Shown here: in pieces, positions 25,725-38,235 of the stretch | Position numbering within the stretch: the stretch's first letter is position 1 | How the letters are laid out: the number at the start of each line of letters is the position of its first letter | From: Owenia fusiformis | Lineage: Eukaryota; Annelida; Polychaeta; Sabellida; Oweniidae | Assembly (NCBI GenBank): GCA_903813345.2 | Contig: CAIIXF020000011.1 | Coordinates: forward strand, 253,001 to 317,000 | Direction: 5' to 3' | DNA length: 64,000 nucleotides | Translations under genes and position numbers: made by a program | The notes under the pieces: generated by a model | What the model saw: only the letters and a program-made list of their open reading frames with translations | Databases searched by the model: none | What the model was told of the DNA's origin: nothing

Positions 25725-26075
25725 TATAAGTGTTCATGACGAGTGTTGAGTATAGGGATAGGACATGGGGATGGGGGTACATTACATGTACAAGTGTTCA
25801 TCACTCGACACGAGTGTTCATAACGAGTGTTGAGTATAGGGGTAGGACATGGGGATGGGGGTACATTACATGTACAAGTGTTCATCACTCGACACGAGTG
25901 TTCATAACGAGTGTTGAGTATAGGGGTAGGACATGGGGATGGGGGTACATTACATGTACAAGTGTTCATCACTCGACACGAGTGTTCATAACGAGTGTTG
26001 AGTATAGGGGTAGGACATGGGGATGGGGGTACATTACATGTACAAGTGTTCATCACTCGACACAAGTGTTCAAGA
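25725..26075. repeat. 84-bp satellite array B, about 4 copies
   Basis: The unit contains gacatggggatgggggtaca, ttacatgtacaagtgttcat and cactcgacacgagtgttcat. The period is again 84 bp (ggacat at 25761, 25845, 25929), but the unit sequence differs from array A. It is open in frames on both strands for the same arithmetic reason. Confidence 0.95.
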
Positions 26076-26079
26076 CGAA

Positions 26080-26560
26080 TACCCATACGAATATGGACTG
26101 ACAGGGACGAGTGTCCATTGTTAGTGTTCATAACAAGTGTTCATTGTAAGAGTTCATTACAAGGGTTCATGACGAGTGTTCATTACTTAAGGATTTACAA
26201 ATGTTAAAAGACTGCACGTCGTGAGAGATGAGCATCGGAATGTTCCGAATCAAGCATCATGATAAACCATGATATCTCTTCTTCTCTTCTTCTCTTCTTC
26301 TTCTCTTCTTCTCAACCAGAAACAGAAAGATGCTATGAGTATCAGAATGTTCCGAATCAAGCATCATGATAAACCATGATATCTCATTTCTTCTCAACCC
26401 TGTTTCAGGTGAAACAGAAAGATACTATGAGTATCAGAATGTTCAGAATCAAGGCATGGAGAGTAACAAATATAAACAAACATTATATCAAAAGCATATA
26501 CCGTGCACGTTAAACTCGTTCCATTTTTTTCTTAAGGATTCTTTCAAATAACTTGATGGA
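26080..26560. repeat. Satellite tail, (ttctc)n tract and duplicated segment
   Basis: The cgagtgttcat repeats fade out by about 26190. A pyrimidine-rich microsatellite (ctcttcttctcttcttctc) lies at about 26275-26315. A segment with gaatgttccgaatcaagcat and catgataaaccatgatatct is duplicated at about 26236 and 26345, and a partial third copy starts near 26425. Confidence 0.7.
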
Positions 26561-27179
26561 CTTACACTGTGCAAAATGTGCGGTATCTCTCGTTTTATTT
26601 CAAGAGATTTGGACAAATAGTTGGTATATATCTCTAGAATCCCCCAAAATATAGTTAGATATGATATATCTGATACGGACAAATTTGCGTATCAAACCAG
26701 TTCTACTTAACTATTTGATGGTATGCCACAGAATAGGTCACATATTATACCCGTGGTAATCAGGAGATTTGCTAACTATATCATACATCTTCTATCTATA
26801 CTCTTAAAACACTGACTATACTTTACTATTCATACAATATCGGACATGAAGAACAAGAGATACGCTGCCTATTCTGTGCTAAAAACAGCAGATATCAGCT
26901 TATATCAGGAGATACTCTCATATCAGACTTCCCAAAACAGGAGATACGGTAACTATACGAAATGACGTCATCGAGTCTCATTATTTGCAACGCTAATTAG
27001 GTAACATCGCTTATCTGGCTTATTATCAATTACTCCGGTAGTTAAGTCATTAAATAAACAAATAGGGAGAATCTGAACCATATTCTAATGTATATCTCTT
27101 GTTTATCAATAAAGTTTAATGTTAATAAAATAAAGAACTGTAATTTTAGGTTTTAAGTAATGTACAGCATTCTTCGGTA

Positions 27180-29420
27180 CATACTGTACCGTTAATAATA
27201 ATTTATCATTCAATAATTAATCCGTATGTTAGGGTGAATAGATTAATCTCTACAGCTGATGGCTCTTTATTCCACAAAAATAATTTGCAAAATAAGTTTT
27301 TTTCATATATATTTGATTGTATAATGTACCTCATGTTATGATTAACATTGTGTTAATTTTTTGATTCAATCAATTAAATCATTGTAAAGTTAATTTTTGA
27401 ATAATTGGTTTTCCTCACATTTTTATTCCATTGTTTCTCTGTCACATTAAGTTTATAGCAAACAACATTTAAATCCCCCTCTAACACAGGTACAAACAAC
27501 CATTCACTTTGCCAACCAAAACAACAGTCATGACACAGAACTGCTCAATATTATATAAACACATTATGCATTTTATACAGACCCGTACCTAAGGACCCCC
27601 CTCCCCGTGGCCAACAATTCTTTTAAAACCATGTAGTTTTTCACCATTCACATACATGTATTGACATTCCAGAGCAATATAATAAGTCAAACTTTAATCC
27701 CTAATTATTCAATTTCTATGATTTGAGTTTTGTTCACACCGATAGATAATCTGTTTGTTAGTGTTAATGGATTAATTTCTACAGCCGATGGTTCTAATTT
27801 CAACCGAAAAATAATTTGCAAATTAAGTTTTTCATAATTATTTGATTGTATAATGTCCCTTATGTTATGATTTACATTGTGTTAAAATTTGGATTTAATT
27901 GATCGACTAAAAGGAAAGTTAATTTTAATCAATGGGGTTCCTCACATTTTTACTTCATTGGGTTTCCTCACAATTTAACTCAATTGTTTCTCTGTCAAAA
28001 TCCTACATAGTTTTACCAATCTGAGCATTGTTAGGTGATTTTGGGCCACAATTATCAATTGTGACCCGTTGGTACGTTTTGAAAATTGATCCCCTGGGCT
28101 AAAACTTATTACGAGCCTGTAATATATCGGATGTATTACTCCGATTTCTTCTGACAAATCTCTGATAATAAATTAGGAAACATGCATAAAGTTTGCATGA
28201 TACAAGTGGTGTTAAGCCATGCTAAAACAAAATTAAAACTTGAATTCTCTCACATTTCACAATTTATTTTTTCTGTTATCAATGTAATATCTGAGATATA
28301 AACCAGGGATATAAACAACAGATTAGTCTATGATGTAATACATTTGTTTCTACTACAATTGGACCATTTCTTTTTATTACAGCTAGTTTTATTAACCTTT
28401 CTTTGTTTCCCATTTCCAAATATATATATTCAAAAGGTGCGAGATTCGGTATGTTTAGTTGTTTGATAATGAAAATAAAGAAGCGGGTACATTTTACATT
28501 AATTCCTAATGTTTCATCTGACAAAGCGATGATTACACTTGGAGCATGGTAGAACAAACTGATGTGAATAACATATTGACATACAGTATGTCAGAGCAAT
28601 ATGATAAGTAAAACTTTAATCCCCAATTATTCAATTTCTTTAATATGAGTTTCGTTAAAACTGATAGCTAATCCATTTGTTAGTGGTAATGGATTAATTT
28701 CCTACACCCAAAAAGTTCTAAGTTCAACAAATATAATTTGAAAACTAAGTTTTTCATAATTATTTGATTACATAATGTCCCTAATGTTATGATTAACATT
28801 GTGTTAAAATTTGGATTTAATTGATTGACTCAACGGAAAGCTAATTTTTAATCAATGGGTAATTCCTGACATTTTTACTACTTTGTTTCTCTGCCCAAGG
28901 ACGTCATACTCAACCTCTGGAGGTTGACGTCCTTGCTCTGCCACATTAAGTTTACAACAAAAACATTTAAGGCCCCCTCTTACACAGGCACAAACAACCA
29001 TCTGTATTCACTTTGCAAACCACAAAAATAGTCTTGACACAGAACTGCTCAAATTTTAGCTAAATACATTACGCATTTGAAACAGGCCTGTACCTACAGT
29101 AAAAAGTAACGATTCCCTCCCCTTGGCCAACAATTCTTTCAAAATCATGTAGATTTTCACCATTCACATACATGTATTGATGCCAGAGCAATATAAGTAA
29201 TACTTTAATCCCTAAGTTATTTTCAATTTCTATGAAATGAGTTTTGTTCACTGATAATTAATCCGTTTGTTAGAGTTAATGGATTAATATCTAGAGCCGA
29301 TTGTTCTAATTTCCACAAAAATAATAATTTGCAAATTAAGTTTTTCATATTTATTTAATTGTATATTGTCCCTAATTCTATGATCAACATTGTGTTAAAA
29401 TTTTGATTGGATTGAAATAA
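27180..29420. repeat. Four diverged direct repeats inside the long-TIR transposon
   Basis: Each copy carries the series taatcc.tttgttag, taatggattaat, ataatttgcaa, attaagttttt, ttgattgtataatgtcc and ttatgattaacattgtgtta. Two copies (27475-27660 and 28974-29190) also share ccaacaattctt and caccattcacatacatgtat. A related fragment occurs outside the element near 62625-62695, so the unit is a dispersed repeat in its own right. Confidence 0.75.
28896..28935. repeat. 40-bp near-perfect palindrome
   Basis: The outer arms caaggacgtca/tgacgtccttg are exact over 11 bp and the inner arms caacct/aggttg are exact over 6 bp, separated on one side by three unmatched bases. It lies in the third internal repeat of the long-TIR transposon. 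Confidence 0.8.
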
Positions 29421-32400
29421 TGTGTATAAAGTGAATCTATCAGTTTTATTTTGTTTGTTTAACTACTTAGCGCTGACAGTGCATTGTCAATCATTAATAA
29501 GCCAGATAAGTTAAAGAAATAAGAAACGATGACGTCATTTCGTATAGTTAGCGTATCTCCTGTTTTTAGAGCTCTGATTTAATAGTATATCCTGAAATAG
29601 GTCAGAAGAAGCTGTTTTCCATAGAATCGGCGGGTATGTCTGGTTCTATAGGTCCAATAGAGTGGTAGACAAACTATTTGTTAGCCTAGAAATATAACGC
29701 AGCCTATATTAGCTCATATTTCGTAGAGTTGAAAATAGTACTAATTATACTTGGTTGTCCGCCAAATCTCTTGGTATAGGTTGTGTCTCTACAACACAGG
29801 AGATACGGGAGATATTTCACACTATGACAGTTGATATTAGAGCATAGTTAACAGGAGATTCTATTACTATATAGCCTTTTTGGCACAGTGTTAGGGCTTC
29901 ATAGCATTGTGGAAAATGTATTTTATTCAAAGTATATTACTATTGAATTACATATCTGCTTCAAATGGGCTTATTAGCGAATACAGATTATTGACATAAC
30001 CATACAGATACAAGTTGAATCTTAAAATCTAGATGAACGTTGAAAACTTATGTAAAACAAGTGATATCGGTACTTAAGTTTCAATTCAAATTAACAACAT
30101 TCTCTCGCTCCTTTTCGAAAATGTATCCCATTCGGTTTAAAAACAGAAAGAAGTGATGAGTATCAGAGTGGAAATTTATTCGTTTCTAACGTTTTGATAT
30201 ATACCAGGATAACATTAAAGATGCAGGGACGCGATGTAGATGGAGGGACGCGACCGTGTAAGATGACCCGTACACAGATAGGAAGCGTTCCGTGGACGTC
30301 GTCCGTTACCCTATTGTCATGAGGCCATCCCATGAATATTTCATCGCTACATTATCTCCGTTCTTTTATGGAGACAATTAAATTAACAAAAGGATAATGA
30401 AAACTAGTAGGAGATAATAAAATTAAATTCATTGTGCTCTGTAATTTTACAAATTGGAAACGACCTGATTGGGATCAGAGAAAATTAAAATTGAAATCTG
30501 AAAAATGGATCTTTTGTTGAATTGTTGACTGAATTAAATGTTTCATTTTTCGACCTTAGTATTGGCAAATAAAATATGTTTCTATTCAGCTCTTTTTTAT
30601 TATCCTTCTTGAACTTTAGGTTAAGAAGGATTTAGAACATACAGAATTCGGAAATTGTATCCATGAGGAAAATGTAATCGGATTTTCTAAGATCAAACCA
30701 TTGGAACATGATACAGAGATATATTTACATATTATTTCTTTTGTTTGCGGCGATTTGAACAATATGTTCAAATGTTTCAATTTAGGGGTTTTAAGTTACT
30801 GTGACAATAGCAGGAGAATATCGCCTTGCACTCACTTTAAAATTAATTTTCAATTTTTGTCGCCGATAACCGTTTGTCTGGGATAGCATTGTAAAGCGTG
30901 TACACCTCCCGTGGGGGGGGGGGGGGGTGCTGTGTAAATTCCAGTTCTCCGAGAGAATTCAATTTTGGATAAATAATAGGCCTTCTTGACCCAAAATGTA
31001 TTTCTTCATCTCCAATGACGTCATTAACAATCAACAATTGCTGGTATTAAAAATAACAAGCAGTTTTTATATTTCAATGAAGATGATCTAATTACGATGT
31101 TTTTATAAATAATACGAGCCAATTCCCGAACACAACTGTCGTGAGTGTATTTGTCTATTTTCAGGAAAAGAAGACACAAATAAATAACAATTTTGATTTC
31201 CCATGATTACGATCATCTCGAGATGTCGAATTCGAAGATTCCAATGGTATCAAAAAGTAAAAATGAACGAGCTTTGCTAAACTTTCACCGTGCTAATGAA
31301 GATGTCTTCATTATAAACCCACGTGCAAAATATCTATAAACAAATAAAGCTTTCAAGTTTCGACAATTGCGTAAAATGACGAAATTTACGAACAGAACAA
31401 ATCAAGCAACCAAGCATCGAAACAACGCTAAAACCGTGAGGAAAATTCGCTATATACAAACCTCGTTGTTGAAAACGTGTATAGACTTAACGTCGAACGT
31501 GACCACATCGACATTTTAAGCATAGGCTCTCCACCTGAGTCCATCTACATTGACGGCACCCGACTGATCTGTTTTCCCAAACACCCCATCTCTCTATTCA
31601 CAGCGACAATAGTCTCCGGCCAAAGGTGAGTCCCCCGACCCTTACTGAGAAACAACAGATGATGAGCTATGCCCGGGGAGTCCTTATAATTTACGGGTAT
31701 ATCCTCCAATCATTCGTTCAGGCTTCAAAGTAAACCACCTGATCGCTCATTAGAGTCTCACCATGGGATCGCTGGGAATACAGGTGAATATTATCCATTC
31801 TACTTAAAAGAGAGTCTCCAGTTTTCACCAACGTGCATAACAGGGACGTATATAACCCGACTTGCCCCATTGGATACTAGAACATTTTCCATTTTATAAC
31901 ATTAATATCAAAACTGTCATGACGCGACTGATCACTGCCAGAAAGATCGACCCTGCATTATTTCGGACTTTTCCTCACTCACGTGGCTGAAACAGGGAGG
32001 GGGACAAGGCTAGAATTAGACTCACCCAAGAAATAGAATCCCCCACTAAGAATAAGACCAACTTCCTTGAAATTAGAGACACCGCCTTTGGAAATCTGAT
32101 TATGTGACAGGTATCAAAACAGTTTGCTCGTTACAAATTAGACTACAACAATAATTTTCAAGTTGCGAAGGAGAAAAAATTGGAGAAAAGTAAGGCAAAG
32201 ACAATCTATATTTGCCTTTTAGGTTCTTGGAAACAGGAGAAACATATAACAAATTGAAGATTTGATTTATTAAGAAACAATTTTGAAATATATGGGCGTG
32301 TCCCACTTGAGCATGCCAGACCAACAACCACCCCCCCCCCCCTAGCGAGGGGGCATGTCATCTTCGAAATCCACGATGGCGATAACACATGAACAGAAGT

Positions 32401-35195
32401 TGGAGCAACTCAATATGGAGGCGTGTCACATGTTATGAATTCAAAAGAATCGTATATTACTTGAATTTAATTTTGATTGATCCTCGCAGACACATATTTA
32501 AATGTCTCTGATCCTCGGAATGCGTCAAAACGTTGGCTATAATTCTACAAATATTATTACATACCTTTTAGCGGTTGTGTGTCCTCTCATACTCTACTTG
32601 GAGGTAAATTAATAATGATCGAGGAATCTTATATTTAAATTGTATAGTTGCACCGACATTAAAAAAGTGCTTGTGCATGAATTACATTTTTAGACTTTGC
32701 ATAAGATGTGCGTACGTGTGAATTGTCCTTACTCACAAAATGTGATAATAAACAAAATGTTTATATGTATGTAGTAATAGTGTATAAATGGCTGATGTTT
32801 TTTAGAAATGTGCAAATCAAATGATCAAAATGACCAGTGGGTAGTCAGGATAACACGAGGAAAGTGTGCAATAGACATATGCAAGACGTAACCTATGCAT
32901 GACATAACTATAAGAAAAGTGTGTACAAGACAGTATAAAATTAAATACCTGACTATAGTCGCGGATTCTCTACAGAGATCACTATGCAAATAATGACTTT
33001 TGGAATCTATTAGAACAATACTCATAGAAATAATTTATGTACTCTTTTTTCTAAATAATGTTAAAATGTAATTTGCCCGTACTTTAGAAAATCTGAAAGT
33101 CAGTTTTTGGTCGTTCCAGTCGGCGTTCTCCTTTTTATAATAGACGTTCACCTTTGATAGAAATGTCCAGACTAAATGCGAACCTTATCTAGCTAAATTC
33201 AACTCTGAGGAATCTCCGAATTCGTGCAAGAATGCGCAACAGGAAATTTATCTAAAACGACACGGTATATTTCCAATATGTTCAGGAACATGTATAATTA
33301 ATGAAAAATCATTTGTCCTGAGTTTTTCTTCGGGGCGTCAGGTTCCGATTGGAGAAATTTCAATTTTGCATTTGTTACACATGTTCTTACCAGTAAGAAA
33401 AGTGTCTTGCTGATAACACAAAACTACTAAGTGTGCTTGCTGCCAGAGCTGGAGTTTTAAGTAAACACTACAAATCTTCGACAAACTTTCTAAAATTACA
33501 CAATATTGTCATGCGAAACAATACCGATGATTAACTATTTACAAGCTAAGTGAACGCATTTGCAGTTTACAAGTAAAGTCAACAGAACGTTTTCCGTTGG
33601 TCGAGCGTTTTTACTGTTCCCTGTTTGCGAGGTCCCGGGAAGCTTTTGTGGACCTCTACTGGACCAACATTTGCTTTTGGAGCTCGATTATAATGTTATA
33701 TGCAATATTCAGGAAACAACATAACAATACGAACGCGTGGGCTTATTCCCAAAACTCATGATTTACGCAATGTCCGACTAACAAACTTATTTTAGTACAA
33801 CTCTAGCTGAAAGCCCGAACACAAAGACAACCTGGACGGTTACAATGCATCAAAGTCCAGTCCAGAGCTCTAACATTATAGCATTCTTCCTGTTTCTAGC
33901 ATGTCGCGAGTAACTTAATTGCTTTCTTTCTTTGGACTTTGCTTTGTATTAGTTATTGAGCAGAGTTACACGTAGACCATTACTTTTAACTTCTACTTAT
34001 GCAATGATAGTAGATATTGCCCAAGGATATGTTGACACTTCCGCTTGTGTAAACAGGCTGGCGACGGATCACGAACGATGACGCAAGGACACGAGCGAGA
34101 CACGATCAGCTGTCCAACTAAGCTAGATAACTAAGCGAAACAAACAGTTTAATTATATTCTAGCTTTTGTCAAATAATCAAAATATGTAAATCTAATTGA
34201 GATTTGACAGAGCGAATGGTTCAAGAATTAATGTTCCCCATGCATCGATTTAATAGATAAGAATAAAAAAAATGAGATCATCCTAGCAAAACTCGAAAGG
34301 GACATTTGAGTGACATTTGAGTCAAGATATTCTACAAGGATTGGTTTACTCTCGTGGCATTGTTTGAGCCTCTTTTGTTCGCCAAATTTCTCCCGTTTCG
34401 CGTTAAATGACCACAATTAAAGTAAACTTACATAACAAATACAGTCGCACAGAGTTTAATTTGAGGTTTTTCTTTTTCTTATTTTAATGACCACTCTCAA
34501 ATTCAAAGCGGTAATGCAATATCACAGACCAAACAAAACTCGTGCCAAATTGCCCAATTTTCTACTAAATTTCGCTCGATCCCCGGTGTTACGCAAACGT
34601 TTTCGTTCATTGCGTAATCCAATGTCACGCTGCTGTAGACATGTTTACGTTTTATGGTCAACACAAAGTGCCGATACTTTGTGAAATTATAATGGTAGGT
34701 TTAGATCCATCGACCATATGGTGTTTAGCAATGACTTTTGTCGCACTATTAAATCAGGATAAAACTCCTGATGTTTTAAAATCCACTGATCAAAAACATT
34801 TTGACTTTGAAGAAAAAATGTTATTACTAAAAATTAAAATAGACCCCCACAATAAAATAAATGTCTACAACATTTTGGATTAGAATCAATAATACCCTAA
34901 GGCCTAAGCACAAAGTAATCCCGATTTAGTGACCCTTTGGAATCATCAAAAGATACGATAGTCCAACTGTTTAGCATTTTCTAGAGAGTTATAAATCAAA
35001 TTCCACCCCCTCCACTCGCATCTGCAGAAAGAAGTATCAGGGAAGAACCCTTGTCTTGTATTGAATTTTGGTTACCACCATGTTTTTGCTCATTTGTATA
35101 TTCCGTTTAATATTTTATTCCGTATTTTACAGAAGCCAGAAGTAGTCTTGGAGTAGTCCTCTGCATCTGCTCTGTCATGTGCATCGGTGCACATT

Positions 35196-35260
35196 AGCAT
35201 TTGCATTCGTTTGACCTCCATCTTAAGGTAGTTTATAACTAGACACTATGTGTAGCAAGT
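35196..35260. mobile_element. Degenerate fragment of the 9-bp-TSD MITE family
   Basis: atttgcattcgtttgacctc and agtttataactagacactat match the family interior, but the terminal TACCCT/AGGGTA is lost. Confidence 0.5.
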
Positions 35261-35392
35261 TGTTGACGACTCAGTCAAACATACATAATTAATTCATCCT
35301 GATCTTTCAGAGCCACTCTTTATCTAATACTTATATTCCAAAAAATGCTTAAGACAGTGTATCCTAAAATGCCCAAAAACGCATAATCAAAG

Positions 35393-35467
35393 TCTAAACG
35401 GGGAATCGAACCCAGTGCCGAGCCAAAGTGGCGATCCTTTGCTCTACCAATGAGCCATAGCGGATGG
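35393..35467 (-). pseudogene. tRNA-like pseudogene or tRNA-derived SINE head
   Basis: On the minus strand a D-arm (GCTCATTGGTAGAGC) with a B-box-like T-loop (GGGTTCGATTCCCC) is clear, and the spacing is right for a tRNA. The T-stem has a mismatch, the anticodon stem is imperfect and the acceptor arms do not pair, so it should not fold as a functional tRNA. The anticodon cannot be read with confidence. Confidence 0.55.
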
Positions 35468-38016
35468 ACATAAAGTGTCACAGTCCAGTACATAAATCGA
35501 AGCTCTCCTTTGAAAAAGCAAAATCAAATTATCGGAAAGAGTAGCTGAGATTATGCTTTGCCATGACTTGTATTTCGTAAATACTAACTCTTTTCAATAC
35601 TTAGTAATTGTAACAATTTGTGTCATCTCATGGACAAGAGTTTGACAATCGACATATAATAATATGACATAACAAATGTTAGATTTTAGAACTGAAGTCT
35701 GCGTTATTCCCCAGGGTTGTTGATAGTTAGGCTTAGGTATTAATTGTGATTTCAATAATTAATCAAAGTAGTTACAAATACTAAGTTCTGAAAATTACTA
35801 AGTAGTTACAATTACTAAGTAGTAACAATATCCAAGACATGTAATACGAAACCTAATTTTTATTAACAAAGGGTTTTGATCTGCGATTTCTGCTTTTCTG
35901 TCATTGTCTAATGAGTCTGCTATACATGTAGAGCTTTTAAAGTTGGGTAAAGTCTCATTTTAATGAGATTCTACGATATTTTCATATTTAACACAAAAAA
36001 CTTAAAATTTGACATATCTAAATTCGTGAAATAGTATCTACTTCAAGAGCTTTGATTCTTACAGTTATCATTCTTACAGCTATTATTCTTAGGTTTTCTT
36101 TCTAATGAATTTCAATTTTCAAAAGTTCTTTTCAAAAGACTGGGCTATATCCCAGTCTGTATAGCGTGTCCTTTATCGTCCCTACTTCGACTGACGGGGG
36201 ATTAAGGTGGGACGTGACAGACACAGTTGAGTATGGGTTTTATTTACGCAATGTCATGTACCCCTGTTTAAAGTACTCTTCAGGATGGTAATAACCCGTT
36301 GTTCAAACCCTTGATTGGACCAAGCCTGACAAAACATTATATATGAATAGCTAATTCCTTCCCCAAATTGCACATTAGTTGAATAGTATTAGAATCCCTG
36401 ATGTAAGTACGGCCAAAGTCTGCATAAGTGTGCCGGTCAATTGTAAGACCAATATTTAGAAACATACCGGCGGTTAAGTCATGATCCTAAAAGACAATAT
36501 TCGTTGTTGATGGTTTGCTGCAATCACGTCAGAAACCGTTGAGAATTAATTGAAACGTAAATAACTTTCTAAATTTTAAATTTTACCTCTTATCCAGCCT
36601 AAACATAGCCTGGCAATTCTGATTTGTTTTTTACATTAGGCTACATTACATGTAGGTCCTGCTTTTAAACACTTGTTTGGAAGGACTCCCAGGAGTGACG
36701 TTAAGATACCAGGAGGAACTGGTGCCGCTCAAATACCAAAGGAAGGGGTTCTTACTGACACTAAAACACCAAGGGCGGGGACGGGGGCGCTGACTCCGAA
36801 ACGCACACGGGGGTATCTCGACTACTAAGATACCGAGGGGGGGGTAATGCTTTCACGTTAAAAATGTTAGTTAAAAATTATAGAACATTTCAGTATAGAT
36901 CTTCAAATATTTCTGTTTATATTGAAAGATATACTGTTGGTATGGCGGATAATCCTACGCTAATCCACGGCACGCGTCTGTCTTCAAGCTGAATTAGCTA
37001 AACAACACATCGATATTCTACCCCATTGCGAACCAATTGCTTGAGAAATTACCAACTTAACTGATTTAAGATTCATTTCTGAATAATCCATTCTAAATAA
37101 ACAAAGTGATAGAAAGCCGGCACAAGAATCCTTTCAGCTGTAGACTTAATTGCAGTCTAAAACTGCGCGCGCATTCTGCGCATTGCGTTCATGATTAAGT
37201 GATTCTGACACGGATTGTATTTAAACATTACTCCAAGCTTAATATGTTAATTTAAAATGTTTCAATTTGAAACTAATTTAATGATTTAGTTGATTGGGAT
37301 TCCTGACATTTATCTTAAAAGCTAGTCTTGCAACAAGTCTAGAGATCCCCCCCCCCTTATTCATTTGTTATTGATTAATTTCAAGTCTCTAGACCAGTTC
37401 CGATTGTCTACTTCATAATCGATAATAATCAATATTTTTTGAGCCACCAAGGGGGGGGGGGGTAGCCTCTCAATATCCACAGTGAACGAATTAAGAATCC
37501 ATATCAAAATGATCATTATAAAATGTTTAAAAGTCAAGTACTGAGTTTGAAATGCGTAATACTAATTAAATTTAAATAACTGTAACTGTGCTCCTAATTA
37601 CCTTAATATTTTCTAATTCATTACAATAAATTAAACTTACACAATCAATAGGCTTGCACACGAACCTTCCTTTCTGAAAAGGTTGAAAGGAAATCCTCAG
37701 TGCGGTATGACAAAATTATGAAACATCTATAGATTTGCTGATTTTTTACATGAACAATTTTCCAAGCTTCAATAATTACTGAAAATAAGTTTATGTCCAA
37801 GTCTAATGATGGCGTAAGTTACATACGTTATGAATCCAAAATATTTTAGGGTTAGATATAAACCCAACCATTGGTCCAAGGGTATTTCAATTCTCTCCTT
37901 TGCTGAGATGGCAGCGAACTAGCTCGATCTTGAGGGATGGATAAACGACGCTGCCATCTATAAATACATATGTTTGGCAAATGGAAGTTCTCATAGTAGC
38001 AAACGCTGTCAATGTT

Positions 38017-38090
38017 TACCCTTTGCATTCGTTTGACTTCACTTCTTAAAAGAGAGCTTCGTAGTTAAACTAGACTCTGCACACAGGGTA
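38017..38090. mobile_element. MITE, 9-bp-TSD family, copy 4
   Basis: 74 bp, starting TACCCTTTGCATTCG and ending CACACAGGGTA, flanked by the exact 9-mer gtcaatgtt (38008-38016 and 38091-38099). Confidence 0.9.
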
Positions 38091-38235
38091 GTCAATGTTT
38101 GAATCAACTTTCTTCAATTCCTTTATTGCATTTGTTCGGAAATGAATGTAGACTTTGATGATTTTTTTTAAATCACCAAACAAGAGGATTTGACGCGTGA
38201 TCTGAAAGGGGACTTCTTGTTGCCAAACGTATATA

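Larger units (their letters stand above)
26565..29890. mobile_element. 3.3-kb long-TIR DNA transposon (CACTG termini, TTA target duplication), non-autonomous
   Basis: The left end reads CACTGTGCAAAA and the right end, reverse-complemented, CACTGTGCCAAAA; both are flanked by TTA (26562-26564 and 29891-29893). Long diverged inverted arms continue inward to about 27030 and 29497; the innermost segment (aggagatacg, taactatacgaaatgacgtc) is nearly identical between arms. CACTG ends with 3-bp duplications fit the CMC (CACTA/EnSpm-like) superfamily, though that is an inference. The interior has no significant ORF and contains about four diverged direct copies of a unit of several hundred bp, at about 27180, 27655, 28565 and 29165. 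Confidence 0.7.
29894..38010. other. Gene-poor stretch
   Basis: Apart from the tRNA-like pseudogene and a MITE fragment I recognise no gene. Homopolymer G/C runs lie near 30914, 32330, 36835, 37350 and 37450. Degenerate repeats of actaagataccgaggg occur around 36700-36840. Confidence 0.45.

Noticed and set aside
22180-26190. CRISPR-like array
   Set aside because: Repeats are contiguous without unique spacers and the DNA is eukaryotic; it is a satellite.
31390-31630. Stretch of about 56 open codons ending near a donor-like CCAAAG|gtgagt
   Set aside because: No start codon, no recognisable domain, and no clear acceptor; could be an exon, but the evidence is too thin.
34641-34700. Possible first exon MFTFYGQHKVPILCEIIM followed by gtaggt
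   Set aside because: I could not recognise the peptide or find a following exon; a single ATG plus GT donor is expected often by chance.
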